A DNA stretch of 43,275 nucleotides from JAAFGT01 sp041485165 (GCA_041485165.1 JBGPJC010000014.1:1-43275), one strand, 5' to 3'; counted from the first letter of the stretch, positions 17,399 to 26,224 are shown. Program-made: numbers and translations. Notes: generated by a model from the sequence alone, not told the origin.

Positions 17399-18731
17399 AG
17401 CCGGCTTCCGTTTATCTCTGCTGGAAAGCCGTCCCCGGCTGGGCGGCCGCGCGACCTCGTACACCCTCCCCACCGGCGAACACGTGGACAACTGCCAGCA
17501 CGTCACCATGGCGTGCTGCACCAACCTGGAAGATTTTTACCGCCGCGTCGGCGCCGCTGGAAAGATCCGCTATTACGACCGGGTCGTATTTCTCGACCGT
17601 TTGGGACGCCGCGGCGTTCTGCGCCGTTCCTTTCTGCCGCCGCCGCTGCACCTGGCAGCTTCGTTCCTCACGCTTCCGTTCCTCGACTGGAAGGACAAGC
17701 TGGGCATTGGCCGCGCCATGTGGCGCATCGCCCGCGACGCCGGCAACTCGCCCAACGGCGGCGACACGACCATGCTCGCGTGGCTACAGGCGCACGGGCA
17801 GACTCCCGCGGCCATTGAGCGCGTCTGGCGTACCGTCCTGGTCAGCGCCCTCGATGAAGAGCTCGACCGCGCCGCGGCCCGCTACGGGATCGACGTTTTC
17901 TGGAAGGCATTTCTCAAGAATCGCCGCGGCTTTGAGATCGGCATCCCCACCGTGCCGCTCGCCGAGCTTTACGATGGCTGCCGCCAGGAGATCGAACGGC
18001 GCGGAGGCACGGTGCGCACGCGCGCTGCGGTGCGCGGGCTGCGCCTGGCCGGAGGACGCATCGCCGGGGCGGTGCTCGATGACGGCAGTGAGGTCGCCGC
18101 CGACGTCTACATCTCCGCGCTGCCGCACGACGCGCTGCTCGCCATCCTTCCGCCTGAGCTGGTCGCGGCCGAGCCCGTTTTCGCCGGCCTGCGCAACCTG
18201 CGCACTTCACCGATCACCGGAGTTCATCTGTGGCTCGACCGCGAAGTCACCGTCGAGCCTTTCCTCGCCCTGCTCGACCGCACCACGCAGTGGGTCTTCA
18301 ATAAGACGCGGCTCTACGGCCAGACCGCGGAAAAAGGCCAGTACCTGCAACTGGTGATCAGCGCTTCATACCACATGGTCGAGCGCGGGCGTCAGGAGAT
18401 CATTGACCAGTGCTGGGCGGAGCTGCGCGAGGCTCTGCCGGCCGCTCGCCAGGCCGAACTGGTCAGAGCTACCGTGGTCAAGGAAGTCGCCGCGACCTTT
18501 TCGCCCGCTCCAGGAAGTGACCGCTGGCGGCCCGATCCGGAATCTCCGGTGCCCAATCTTTTCCTTGCGGGAGACTGGACCAACACCGGCTGGCCCTCGA
18601 CGATGGAGGGAGCGGTGCGCAGTGGCTATCGCGCGGCGGAAGCCGTCCTTGCGGCGGAGGGCCGCCCGGCGTCGCTTCTGGTTGGTGATTTGCCCGCTCA
18701 GGGCTTGGCCCGCCGCTGGGCGCATGAGTAA
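17328..18731 (+). CDS. hpnE: Hydroxysqualene dehydroxylase HpnE
   Basis: A 467-residue FAD amine-oxidase-family protein. ATG 17328 is chosen because the product then starts MDSKSVIVIGGGLAGLSSA, placing the dinucleotide fold at the N terminus. The frame is open further upstream inside hpnD. The second FAD contact RLGGRATSY and the C-terminal FLAGDWTNTGWPSTMEGAVRSGY block are typical of squalene-associated FAD desaturase-like enzymes. HpnE reduces hydroxysqualene to squalene, finishing the HpnCDE route that feeds SHC. It is the last gene of the operon. A GC palindrome begins just beyond the stop. Confidence 0.92.
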   Translation: MDSKSVIVIGGGLAGLSSAVALAEAGFRLSLLESRPRLGGRATSYTLPTGEHVDNCQHVTMACCTNLEDFYRRVGAAGKIRYYDRVVFLDRLGRRGVLRRSFLPPPLHLAASFLTLPFLDWKDKLGIGRAMWRIARDAGNSPNGGDTTMLAWLQAHGQTPAAIERVWRTVLVSALDEELDRAAARYGIDVFWKAFLKNRRGFEIGIPTVPLAELYDGCRQEIERRGGTVRTRAAVRGLRLAGGRIAGAVLDDGSEVAADVYISALPHDALLAILPPELVAAEPVFAGLRNLRTSPITGVHLWLDREVTVEPFLALLDRTTQWVFNKTRLYGQTAEKGQYLQLVISASYHMVERGRQEIIDQCWAELREALPAARQAELVRATVVKEVAATFSPAPGSDRWRPDPESPVPNLFLAGDWTNTGWPSTMEGAVRSGYRAAEAVLAAEGRPASLLVGDLPAQGLARRWAHE

Positions 18732-18735
18732 TAAA

Positions 18736-18771
18736 GCTTTCCTGGAGTGCGGCGGCTCGCCGCCGCGGTTT
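18736..18771. repeat. Dispersed GC-palindromic intergenic repeat, copy 3, possible terminator of the hopanoid operon
   Basis: It has the same CTTTCCTGGAGT lead and palindrome as the other two copies, with one base different in the loop (GCGGCGGC-tc-GCCGCCGC), and is followed by CGG and TTTTT at 18769-18773. The T run after a strong stem makes this copy look like a working intrinsic terminator for the plus-strand operon, just before the convergent flippase gene. Confidence 0.65.
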
Positions 18772-18786
18772 TTGGCTCGATTATCT

Positions 18787-20229
18787 TCAGTTTTGCTTCC
18801 CGCTCATCCGCCGCATCCAACCGCGGGTCTCCGGCTCCCCAACTATCAGCAAGCACCCCGCATAAATCGCCACGCTCGCCACCCCGCGCAGAATCCATTG
18901 CATGCTCGTCGCCTGCGTAAACCACAAAAACCCAGCCATCGCGGCACCCGCGACAATCGGCCGCCACAAGCAAGGCAGCGCCGGCAGAGGCATCACGCGC
19001 GTCTGGAAGAAAACGTAAGCCAGCACGAACCAGACTAGGTCACCAACCACGGTCGCCGACGCCGCTCCCATCATTCCGTAGCGTGGAATCAACAGCAGGT
19101 TCAACCCCACATTCAGCCCGGTAGAGACCATGGCGCAGCGCAGGTCCAGCGCCTGGTGTCCCGCGGCGGTCAGAGCGTGGCGGTAGCTGCCGCGCAGAAT
19201 GACGAACACCGCCGACCAAATCAGTATCGGCAGCACCGCGGACGACTCCGCATAACTTGCGCCAAATAGCAGCGCGATCACCGGCGCAGCCAGCAGCGTT
19301 CCCCCCGCGGCCAGCGGTGCGGCCATCAGTCCGGAAAGCCGCAGCGAGCGTTCCACCAGCCCGCGGAATTCTTCGCGGGATTCCGCATGGGTGCGCGAGA
19401 GGGCGGGGAAGAGGCCCACGAAATAGGTAAGCGGCAGAGCCAGGGCGATGGTCACCGGCTTGTACGCGGCGTTGTAGAGGCCGACGGTGCGCGCGCTGGT
19501 GAGAAAGCCAAGCAACACCGAATCGAAGTTGTAATTCAGCAGCCCCATGGCCTGCGAAGTGCCGATGGTCAGCGCCGGCCGCAGCACGACGAAGGCTCCG
19601 CGCAGCGTCACCGGGATGCCCCAGCCGTGCGCCCTGCCAAACACCGCGGCAAAGTAGCCGGCCAGCAGCGCGTCACTTCCAAATCGCAAGAGTGGCACAA
19701 CCGCGACGCTTTCTGGTCCGCGGACGAAGACCAGGACCAGCAACGCGAAGGCCATCTGGCTGAGGACCAATCCCCAAGCCACTCGCGTCATCTCCTCGCG
19801 GCCGAGGAAAGCCCATTTCAACGATGCTGCCTGAGCAAACAGGCTCAGACAGTACAAACCCATCACCACAGTCAACTGCGGATAAGCGGGAAGGAAGGGC
19901 AACAGGCCGAAGAGCATCGCCGTGGCCACCATCGCCAGCACGAAGCGGAGCGGCAGGATGCGGCCGGCCAGCGCTTTCAGGTCGGATGTTCGCGAGGCCT
20001 CGCGCGTGGCCCACATTTCCAGGCCGCCGTCGGCCAGCAGCAGGAAGTAAACCAACAGCCCGCCGGCGAACTCCAGCATCCCGAAACGCTCGACCCCGAG
20101 AACGCGGGCGAGATAGACGAAGGCGAGGAAATTGAGCGTCTTGGCGACAGCGTCGCCGGCCGAGAGCCGCAGGATATTGCGAAACGCAGAGGCCAGGGCT
20201 TCACCTCGCTGGTCGAGGGAATCTACCAT
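18787..20229 (-). CDS. Polysaccharide flippase, Wzx/MATE-like
   Basis: A 480-residue polytopic membrane protein with about 12-14 hydrophobic segments. It opens with a cytoplasmic stretch and the pattern AKTLNFLAFVYLARVLGVERFG, which is typical of the oligosaccharide flippase (Wzx) branch of the MOP superfamily. The later SYRHALTAAGHQ and NLLLIPRYGMMGAASATVVGD blocks are also typical. It would flip lipid-linked sugar units across the inner membrane for surface polysaccharide. No other polysaccharide genes lie beside it, so the substrate is open. The start is ATG 20229 with a G-rich sequence upstream. Confidence 0.88.
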   Translation of the reverse strand: MVDSLDQRGEALASAFRNILRLSAGDAVAKTLNFLAFVYLARVLGVERFGMLEFAGGLLVYFLLLADGGLEMWATREASRTSDLKALAGRILPLRFVLAMVATAMLFGLLPFLPAYPQLTVVMGLYCLSLFAQAASLKWAFLGREEMTRVAWGLVLSQMAFALLVLVFVRGPESVAVVPLLRFGSDALLAGYFAAVFGRAHGWGIPVTLRGAFVVLRPALTIGTSQAMGLLNYNFDSVLLGFLTSARTVGLYNAAYKPVTIALALPLTYFVGLFPALSRTHAESREEFRGLVERSLRLSGLMAAPLAAGGTLLAAPVIALLFGASYAESSAVLPILIWSAVFVILRGSYRHALTAAGHQALDLRCAMVSTGLNVGLNLLLIPRYGMMGAASATVVGDLVWFVLAYVFFQTRVMPLPALPCLWRPIVAGAAMAGFLWFTQATSMQWILRGVASVAIYAGCLLIVGEPETRGWMRRMSGKQN

Positions 20230-20377
20230 CCCCCGGGGAATCCAGCCACCGCCTAGCGCCGGGGGGAGTCGCGGAAGCCAACATTACAATCCCGTGAAGA
20301 TTTTCACCGTAGAAAAGGCTTGTGCACCTACCGATCTGGATTCGGAGTATGATGGTTATCCGCCTAGGGGGTCCGCT

Positions 20378-20842
20378 GTGCCCGACCGGAAGTACAAGCA
20401 CCGGGGTTACCAGGAAAAAGATAAACCCGAGAAACCGAAGGAAAGAGAGCGTGCGCCAGTTCCGCGGCCCAGACAGGAGCAGTTTGGCCCGCGCACGCCA
20501 CGCATGGTCGGCAGTGTGACCCGCGCGCGCTGCGCCAGTTGCGGCGCAGTCTTGCTGGCCGGCTTCGACTCGGCAGGGAAATGCCCGCGCTGCGGGACCG
20601 AGCTGCACTGCTGCAAGCAGTGCGTCCATTTCGACACCGCAGTGCGTTTTGAGTGCACCCAACCCATCCCCGAGCGCATCGCGCGCAAGGACGCGCGCAA
20701 CGAGTGCACCTTCTACCAATTCCGAACCACCGTGGAGAAAGACACCTCGCCGAGCAGTCCGGCACCCAGCCCCATCAGCACCATTCCCAGCGCTGCCCCC
20801 AATACCGCCCGCAAGGCTTTCGACGACTTGTTCAAGAAGTAA
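20378..20842 (+). CDS. Small zinc-ribbon protein
   Basis: A 154-residue protein from GTG 20378, which follows AGGGGG by six bases. In-frame upstream starts exist at 20294 and 20132 but lack a ribosome site. The first 60 residues are Lys/Arg/Pro-rich and probably disordered. Zinc-ribbon pairs follow: CASCG (near 54), CPRCG (near 71) and CCKQC (near 80), plus two later Cys in ECTQP and ECTFY. The C-terminal tail is Ser/Pro-rich. It may bind nucleic acid or be a metal-stabilised adaptor. I do not recognise a named function. Confidence 0.68.
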   Translation: MPDRKYKHRGYQEKDKPEKPKERERAPVPRPRQEQFGPRTPRMVGSVTRARCASCGAVLLAGFDSAGKCPRCGTELHCCKQCVHFDTAVRFECTQPIPERIARKDARNECTFYQFRTTVEKDTSPSSPAPSPISTIPSAAPNTARKAFDDLFKK

Positions 20843-20910
20843 GCCCTGGCCGCCGGTTCATTCTCCCAGCAAGCCATCCCCACAGCTTATCGGCGCGGAT
20901 TGCAGCTCAT

Positions 20911-20934
20911 GTCCTGTTCACGGTGAACTTGGAC
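20911..20934. terminator. Possible bidirectional hairpin between convergent genes
   Basis: GTCC-t-GTTCAC-g-GTGAAC-tt-GGAC forms nearly continuous inverted symmetry between the convergent zinc-ribbon and DUF72 genes. There is no clear T run, and the loop would be tight, so an operator is equally possible. Confidence 0.3.
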
Positions 20935-20961
20935 CTGAGCAACAACTGATGCAAGGACTCT

Positions 20962-21918
20962 CTATTCTCTGCGGGTTTTACTTTCGGCCGGCAGTGACAA
21001 CGGGAAGAGCGTCGGCTCACGCGCCGCCTCGCTGGCAATCGCCTCCAGCTCGGGATAGTGGTGCCGCAGCGTCTCCGGCACCTTCACTTTTTCCCCGGTC
21101 AGCAGGCGCACGAGCTGCAGCGCGTTGACCACTGCTTTGCCCTGGTAGTGGTTGTTGGTGATGACAAACGTGTTCCCGGCTTTGCTGGCCACCTTGTCGA
21201 TCCGTTCCGCCCAGGGTTCGAGCTCTTCCTGCGAATAGAGGTAGTTGTAGCGCTCCGAAGGCGGGAGAGCGGGGTCGTCGCTGAACCAGGTATCGTAGCG
21301 GCGGCCATGCAGGCGGAAATAGCCGAGCGGGGAAGTGACGCGCTCGCTGGGCCGCAGCGAGCGGCCAATCACCGGCTGGTCGAGGTTGCAAAAGCCCACT
21401 CCGCGCTCGTGCAGGAATTGGTAGAAGCCGGGGACGTTCCAGGTAGCGTGGCGCACTTCAACCACGCGCGGGTAATCGCGGAAAAGATCGAGCAGTTTTT
21501 CCAGGTGCGCGCGAGTCTCCTTGGTCTGATGAAAAGAGAATGGGAACTGCAGCAGCACTGCCCCCAGCCGCCCCGCCGCATGCAGGACGTCAAACCCCGC
21601 GCGGACTTCGGCGACATCGCTTTCCGCCGCGCTGCCCTCGTGCGTGAATCTCTGCCAAAGTTTGGCGGTGAATTGAAAGCGCGAATTGGAGGAAACGCGC
21701 TCGATCCATTGCTGGCAATGCGCCGGGCGCAGCGGCTGGTAGAAGGAAGTGTTGATCTCGATGGTGTCAAAAAACTCGGCCAGGTAACTGGCCGGGTGGA
21801 AATCGCGCGGCCGCGCGGCCGGGTAGACGATTCCGCCCCAGTCTTCGTAGGACCATCCCGCCGTGCCCACGCGCACCACGCCGCGTGCGCTTCCCCCCGT
21901 TTTGCGCCTGGTTGTCAC
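20962..21918 (-). CDS. DUF72 (YecE-like) family protein
   Basis: A 318-residue protein from GTG 21918. Diagnostic features are the N-terminal VRVGTAGWSYEDWGGIVYP, the FDTIEINTSFYQPLRP strand with conserved Glu and Asn, and FQFTAKLWQRFTHEG. Further along are VEVRHATW (near 155) and ITNNHYQGKAVVNALQL near the C terminus. DUF72 proteins have a TIM-barrel fold resembling sugar or endonuclease IV-type barrels. Their biochemical role is not established. It is convergent with the zinc-ribbon gene. Confidence 0.9.
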   Translation of the reverse strand: MTTRRKTGGSARGVVRVGTAGWSYEDWGGIVYPAARPRDFHPASYLAEFFDTIEINTSFYQPLRPAHCQQWIERVSSNSRFQFTAKLWQRFTHEGSAAESDVAEVRAGFDVLHAAGRLGAVLLQFPFSFHQTKETRAHLEKLLDLFRDYPRVVEVRHATWNVPGFYQFLHERGVGFCNLDQPVIGRSLRPSERVTSPLGYFRLHGRRYDTWFSDDPALPPSERYNYLYSQEELEPWAERIDKVASKAGNTFVITNNHYQGKAVVNALQLVRLLTGEKVKVPETLRHHYPELEAIASEAAREPTLFPLSLPAESKTRRE

Positions 21919-22186
21919 CCTGCCTCGCTGAGTGGTTCCGGTGTAAGGGTCGCAGTTGAGGCTACGCCGCGGGGCGAAGAGGTGTCAATTCGTCCCCAAA
22001 CACCCAGCAGGCTGCATCCGCGGAGCGCCATGGGTATTCCCGGGGGCCCTGGCGCGGGGAGTACTCCTGGTACCTTTGGTTCATTGCATTTGCCGGCCGC
22101 CGCTGCTACCTTCGGGATGCTGATGACTGCCCCCACGGCATTCTCGGCTTCTGCCTCTTCACACCTCCTTCCACCAGGGTGCAACC

Positions 22187-22537
22187 ATGAAGACTAGCCT
22201 CAGCTTCAAAGGTCTCTCATCACACGATAGCGCGGAAAAGGAAGTAGCCCACTTCACCGGGAAACTGCAAAAACTGCTGAAAAGCTATGAACCCGATCTG
22301 GTGCAGTTTCACGGAGCATTTGAGAAACATCCGCGGCGCATCGAGTACAAGCTCTCCTTGACGCTTTCGCTCCCCACCGGCACGCTGCACGCAGTGTGCG
22401 AAGCGTCCGCCGTGCGGGCCAGCGTAAAGCAGGCGTTTGAGGATCTCGAGCGCCAGCTCAAGAAGCTGCAGGAAAGGCTGCGCCACGACTACGGTTGGAA
22501 GCGCAAACGCCCCCGCGATTTCGCCACCGCATCCTGA
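22187..22537 (+). CDS. Short ribosome hibernation-promoting factor/S30EA-type protein
   Basis: A 116-residue protein fitting the sigma-54 modulation/S30EA family. It has an N-terminal strand (TSLSFKGLSSHD), a helix with Lys pairs, three strands (LVQFHGAFE, IEYKLSLTLS, GTLHAVCEAS), and a final helix (VKQAFEDLERQLKKLQERL), ending in a basic tail. Such proteins bind the 30S decoding region and inactivate ribosomes in stationary phase. It lacks the long-form C-terminal dimerisation domain, so it would be a short HPF or YfiA type. It is monocistronic, with a 270-bp upstream gap in which I saw no clear promoter. Confidence 0.75.
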   Translation: MKTSLSFKGLSSHDSAEKEVAHFTGKLQKLLKSYEPDLVQFHGAFEKHPRRIEYKLSLTLSLPTGTLHAVCEASAVRASVKQAFEDLERQLKKLQERLRHDYGWKRKRPRDFATAS

Positions 22538-22774
22538 GTTCACGGGCGTGCCCAGCAGAGTGAGCACCACCTTCCTGCGTCCGTTGGCGCAACGGAGACC
22601 TGGCACTGCTTCGCGCGGCGGTAACATGGCTTTCGGAAATCGCCGACTTTGCTCCCGGACCCTTCGGCCCTCACGTGCTGCCCCTTTCCTGCCGATACTT
22701 CCGAATGAACTCGTTCAGGAAGCACGTCAGGGATCCGGCTCATTGCAACCGTGAGCCCGGGGAAGGACTGACTC

Positions 22775-23770
22775 ATGGTGGAGCTGGCGCCAAAGCCCGC
22801 AACGGTCCTCGTGGCTGACGATCAGCAGGTCAACTGCGAAATCTTTTCCGAGCTCCTGGGAGCGGCAGGCTACAGCGCGGTCTGCGCCACCACCGGCGGG
22901 GAAGCGCTCGAACTGCTCAAGACGCAACCGATTGACCTGGTCCTTCTTGATGTCCAGATGCCCGGCCAGAGCGGGTTTGCCGTCTGCCGGGAAATCAAGT
23001 CCAATGCGGCTACGCGGTTGATTCCCGTGGTCATCGTCACAGGACTTCACGGAGCCGATGACCGCATCGAGGGAATCGAATGCGGCGCTGATGATTTTCT
23101 AAACAAGCCGGTGAACCGCGTCGAATTGCTGGCCCGCGTGCGCTCGCTGCTCCGGCTGAAGCAGTTTACCGACGAACTGGAGAATGCCGAGACGGTCTTG
23201 TTCAGCCTGGCCGCGAGCATCGAGGCCAAAGATCCCTATACCGAGGGTCACTGCGACCGTTTGTCGGTGTATTCAGTCGCGCTGGGCGAGCGCCTCGGCC
23301 TCAGCGAGGAACTACGCGTAGCACTGCGCCGCGGAGGAGTGGTCCACGACCTCGGCAAGGTCGCCGTACCCGAGCAGATATTGCGCAAGCCCGGCCCTCT
23401 GACGCCGGAGGAACGCACCATCATGGAGCTGCATCCCGCCACCGGGGAGCGCATCTGCGCACCGCTCAAGTCCTTTCGGTTGGTTCTGCCAATTATTCGT
23501 CATCACCACGAAAAGATGAACGGCAGCGGATACCCCGACCGCTTGAAGGGGGAGGAGATCCCTCTCACCGCCCGCATCCTCTCCGTCGTGGATATTTATG
23601 ACGCACTTACTACGGACCGTCCTTACCGCAAGGCCATGTCGCAGGAGCAGGCGTTTGCGCTGATGCGCGAAGAAGTGAAACGCGGCTGGTGGGACCCCGC
23701 CTTGGTGAAGGAACTAGAGACGGTGATGGCCGCTTCCCAGCCATCGTTGACCGGCCCTAGTACCATGTAA
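22775..23770 (+). CDS. Response regulator with HD-GYP c-di-GMP phosphodiesterase domain (RpfG-like)
   Basis: A 331-residue protein with a GGGAAGGA ribosome site. An N-terminal receiver domain (about 9-125) has the acidic pair Asp15-Asp16, phosphoacceptor Asp59 and Lys111. The HD-GYP domain follows: EAKDPYTEGHCDR near 150, the metal-binding H191-D192 (HDLGK), a His cluster at 243-245, and the GYP signature at 252-254 (NGSGYP). The family hydrolyses c-di-GMP when phosphorylated by a partner kinase. No histidine kinase gene is adjacent. Two PilZ-type genes lie downstream, which suggests a local c-di-GMP module. Confidence 0.93.
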   Translation: MVELAPKPATVLVADDQQVNCEIFSELLGAAGYSAVCATTGGEALELLKTQPIDLVLLDVQMPGQSGFAVCREIKSNAATRLIPVVIVTGLHGADDRIEGIECGADDFLNKPVNRVELLARVRSLLRLKQFTDELENAETVLFSLAASIEAKDPYTEGHCDRLSVYSVALGERLGLSEELRVALRRGGVVHDLGKVAVPEQILRKPGPLTPEERTIMELHPATGERICAPLKSFRLVLPIIRHHHEKMNGSGYPDRLKGEEIPLTARILSVVDIYDALTTDRPYRKAMSQEQAFALMREEVKRGWWDPALVKELETVMAASQPSLTGPSTM

Positions 23771-23961
23771 AGTTTGCCAAATGGGTGTCGAAATGTCCCT
23801 CTGAAAGGTAGCCTTCCCGCTGGCCGTAGCTGAAGGTCTTTAGTTTTCTGGTACATACGCTTCAACGGGTTGGCTCGCGAGTTGCCCTAGGTGTGGCACT
23901 GGCGCAAGCCGGATCCCTCCTCGCGGAAACAAGGGTGCGGACACCGACTGAAGGGGGAAAG

Positions 23962-24429
23962 ATGGGCAGCAGCTCGGGCATGGCAACTGAACCCACACCG
24001 GCGGTGCCGAATAGATTATTTCTGGAACGGCGCTCAACGCGTCGCTATCAGGTATCGTTGCCCCTGGCTATCCTCCCCTTCTCAGACCGCCTGATGCTGC
24101 ACGAGCAAGTCGGCCTTCCCACAGGCAGAACGGGCGACATCTCCACCGGCGGTATCTATTTCACCACCTATGAGCCGTTCACCCCAGGGTGTGAGCTTGC
24201 CTTCACGCTTGTCCTTCCGCCCGACCTGACCCGTGGCGGGGAAGTCATAATCTGGGCCCAGGGCAAAGTGGTGCGGACGGAAAAGAGATTGGAAAAAGGA
24301 ATCGAACGCATGGGCGTGGCGGCGACCATCGAGAGATTCGAGATCGTCAAAGCAATCCGCGGTGTCTCGAATTGTACGGGGCCAGGACGCAGCGGGCTTG
24401 ACCCGCTTCTTCTGTCTCCAAATAAATGA
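23962..24429 (+). CDS. PilZ-domain protein
   Basis: A 155-residue protein from ATG 23962, just after AAGGGGGAAAG. The c-di-GMP binding signature is present: ERRSTRRYQ (RxxxR, near residues 24-32) and GDISTGGIYF (near 62-71). The Lys/Arg-rich loop and VIIWAQGKVVRTEK strand complete the PilZ barrel. It probably senses c-di-GMP set by the adjacent HD-GYP enzyme. Its stop lies 27 bp before the start of a second PilZ-like frame. The downstream target is unknown. Confidence 0.85.
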   Translation: MGSSSGMATEPTPAVPNRLFLERRSTRRYQVSLPLAILPFSDRLMLHEQVGLPTGRTGDISTGGIYFTTYEPFTPGCELAFTLVLPPDLTRGGEVIIWAQGKVVRTEKRLEKGIERMGVAATIERFEIVKAIRGVSNCTGPGRSGLDPLLLSPNK

Positions 24430-24455
24430 TTTTGCTACGCGCAAGGAGCACTCCC

Positions 24456-24803
24456 GTGACAAACAACTCTAGGTTGGGTCGGCGTCGCAGTCAGCGTGTC
24501 ACCCTCAGCATGCCCATCATGGTTTCCGAGGCGCACGCAGACCGCCTCGTCACCATGGAACGCACACACACCTTGGCGGTCAACCGTTACGGCGGACTGA
24601 TCGCTGTGCGGTCCGGCGTGAACCGCGGCCAAAGCTTGTTGATGACCAACACTGTTTCGCGGGTGAGCACGGAATGCCGCGTCGTCTAGCTGGGTCCCAA
24701 TCACCAGGACAAACGGCAGGTGGGGGTTGAATTCGTGGATCCCGTCACCGACTTCTGGAATATCTCTTTCCCGGGCCCTGGCAGCAAACCATTTCTGGAT
24801 TAG
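24456..24803 (+). pseudogene. PilZ-like gene interrupted by an in-frame amber codon
   Basis: GTG 24456 follows AAGGAG (24443-24448) by seven bases. The product reads 77 residues with RRRSQR and a VNRYGGLIAV core up to ECRVV, then a TAG at 24687-24689. The same frame continues immediately with LGPNHQDKRQVGVEF and FWNISFPGPG to a TAG at 24801-24803. That continuation is what the rest of such a protein should look like, and a Tyr codon is the likely ancestor of the TAG. So either this is a fresh one-base nonsense mutation, a sequencing error, or a leaky amber read-through. The product, if made, would resemble a short PilZ-type protein of about 115 residues. Confidence 0.75.
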
Positions 24804-24983
24804 ATCTAATCCTCAAAGGAATCGCTCTGCTCTGCGTCGTTCCGGGCACGTCCGCGCAGCGATGCGCAGCAAAACACAACACCAAGTGACACCACTACTG
24901 ACACTGCGCCACTTCCGGCTCCTGCGCTCGTTGCGGTGCATGTGCACTAAGCCGTTTTCCTGTAAGATGTTCTGAACGATTCC

Positions 24984-25055
24984 AGGGGCGTAGCTCAGCG
25001 GTAGAGCAGCGGCCTTTTAAGCCGTTGGTCGTGGGTTCGATCCCCACCGCCCCTA
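24984..25055 (+). tRNA. tRNA-Lys (anticodon TTT)
   Basis: All arms fold. The 7-bp acceptor AGGGGCG pairs with CGCCCCT. The D arm is GCTC/GAGC, and the anticodon stem is GCGGC/GCCGT with loop CTTTTAA. The T stem GTGGG/CCCAC has loop TTCGATC, and A is the discriminator. CCA follows at 25056-25058. The 3' part of the gene is the attachment site of the element to its right, and the tRNA stays intact. Confidence 0.95.
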
Positions 25056-25058
25056 CCA
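25036..25058 (+). repeat. attL core: 23-bp direct repeat within the tRNA-Lys 3' end
   Basis: This stretch covers the T loop, T stem half, acceptor half and CCA. It is repeated exactly at 35983-36005. Identity stops abruptly at both ends. An integrase gene ends 6 bp away, as usual for tRNA-targeting elements. Confidence 0.9.
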
Positions 25059-25063
25059 TGCAA

Positions 25064-26224
25064 CTAGTTGACATTCACCGGCTTCCTTTGAGACTTGGCC
25101 ACATCTGGACACAAAATCCGGGCGACTTTCTCCGCTGCGTCGCGCTGCTCTGAGCCAACGATGTGAATGTAGTAGCGCATCGTCGTACTCGCGTCAGCGT
25201 GGCGCAACTGAGTTTGTGCAACCTTCACCGAGGCACCGCTCGAATGCATCAGACTCCCGTGCCCGTGCCGGAAAGCGTGCATCCCACAGCGAGGAATCGA
25301 GAGGGCATCCAGAATCGGCCAGAGCCGATGCTGTACGACCTTGTTTTCACTGTATGGATTGCCCCGGCGATTCGAGAACAGCAACCGCTTTTCGTTTGGA
25401 CGCCATAGCGCAGGAAAAAAATTTGCGAGCGTTTCGGCTAGTGGCCCAGGCATCGGCACCGTCGCCACACTGCGAGAACTCTTCGGCGAGATGAGATGAC
25501 TGTACCAGGCCGAGCGCCGGACGAAGATCAACCGCTGCTCGAAGTCCAGATCGTCAATTGAGAGTCCGAGGACCTCGCCCGGTCGAAGTCCTGTCATAGC
25601 AGCAAGCGCGAAAATGGTGCGCCACGGCTCAGAAGCAAGCGCCAGAATCGAGCGCACTTGTTCCGCCATGAAGAACCGCGCAGGTTTCCCAGGGTTCGAG
25701 CAAGGAACGACAAGATCAGTTTGCTGGAATCCTGCCACAGCGTAGCCCCACTTTCGCGCCATCTTGAGAACCGAAGCGAGAGTGCCGAGAACATTCAGAA
25801 TCGTGTGCCGACTCCGCCCTTTCGCCAGCTTGCCCACAAACGCCTGCACCTGCTCCTGTCCGATTTCGTCCAACCGCATACGACCAAACGCCGGGACAAG
25901 ATGAAAACGCAGATGCGACGCCGTGACCTTAGCCGTCGAGGGCTTCAACAAGTCAATCACCTGTTTCTTCCAGTTCTCAGAGAACTCCCCGAACGTCGCC
26001 CGCTTCACTGGCCGATAGTCGAGACGATTGACACGGGCAAGAAATGACGCAGCTTCTCGCTCCGCTAGTCTCTTAGTCCCGAGTTCCTCGACCGTACCAA
26101 GCAACGTAGTCCTCTGCTCCCTCTTCACCGTTCCGTCAGCGAGCACAACATCCTCCCGCCAGCGGAGATTCCATTGCTTTCCTCTACGACGAACACTTCC
26201 TTTTTGGTAACGTCGGCGAGCCAT
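25064..26224 (-). CDS. Tyrosine integrase of the tRNA-Lys element
   Basis: About 386 residues from ATG 26224 (MARRRYQKGS), preceded by CAGGGGTG. The frame is open a further 25 codons upstream. An N-terminal Arg-rich DNA-binding region with an Arm-type beta pattern (WNLRWREDVVLADGTVKREQ) is followed by a SAM-like core-binding domain and the catalytic domain. The catalytic domain shows Arg in TGLRPGE, the H-x-x-R box in HAFRHGHG, a His in LRHADASTT, and Tyr in MRYYIHI. It stops only 6 bp from the attL core. It would catalyse integration and excision at the tRNA-Lys site. Confidence 0.93.
   Translation of the reverse strand: MARRRYQKGSVRRRGKQWNLRWREDVVLADGTVKREQRTTLLGTVEELGTKRLAEREAASFLARVNRLDYRPVKRATFGEFSENWKKQVIDLLKPSTAKVTASHLRFHLVPAFGRMRLDEIGQEQVQAFVGKLAKGRSRHTILNVLGTLASVLKMARKWGYAVAGFQQTDLVVPCSNPGKPARFFMAEQVRSILALASEPWRTIFALAAMTGLRPGEVLGLSIDDLDFEQRLIFVRRSAWYSHLISPKSSRSVATVPMPGPLAETLANFFPALWRPNEKRLLFSNRRGNPYSENKVVQHRLWPILDALSIPRCGMHAFRHGHGSLMHSSGASVKVAQTQLRHADASTTMRYYIHIVGSEQRDAAEKVARILCPDVAKSQRKPVNVN
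25091..25122 (+). repeat. Subterminal repeat, left copy
   Basis: This 32-bp stretch in the 3' end of the integrase gene matches 35875-35906 in the same orientation, with two substitutions and two single-base gaps. In an excised circle the two copies would flank the attachment core, as arm-type integrase sites do. A remnant of a related integrase gene is the alternative. Confidence 0.5.

Noticed and set aside
20320..20353. A promoter with TTGTGC and TATGAT before the zinc-ribbon gene.
   Set aside because: The spacer is 22 bp, too long for a standard promoter.
22538..22774. Possible c-di-GMP riboswitch before the HD-GYP gene.
   Set aside because: I compared it with the GEMM consensus by eye and found no matching core; only GC-rich sequence with short pairings.
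24931..24968. A promoter for tRNA-Lys with TTGCGG and TAAGAT.
   Set aside because: The spacer is 26 bp, and no better pair was found.
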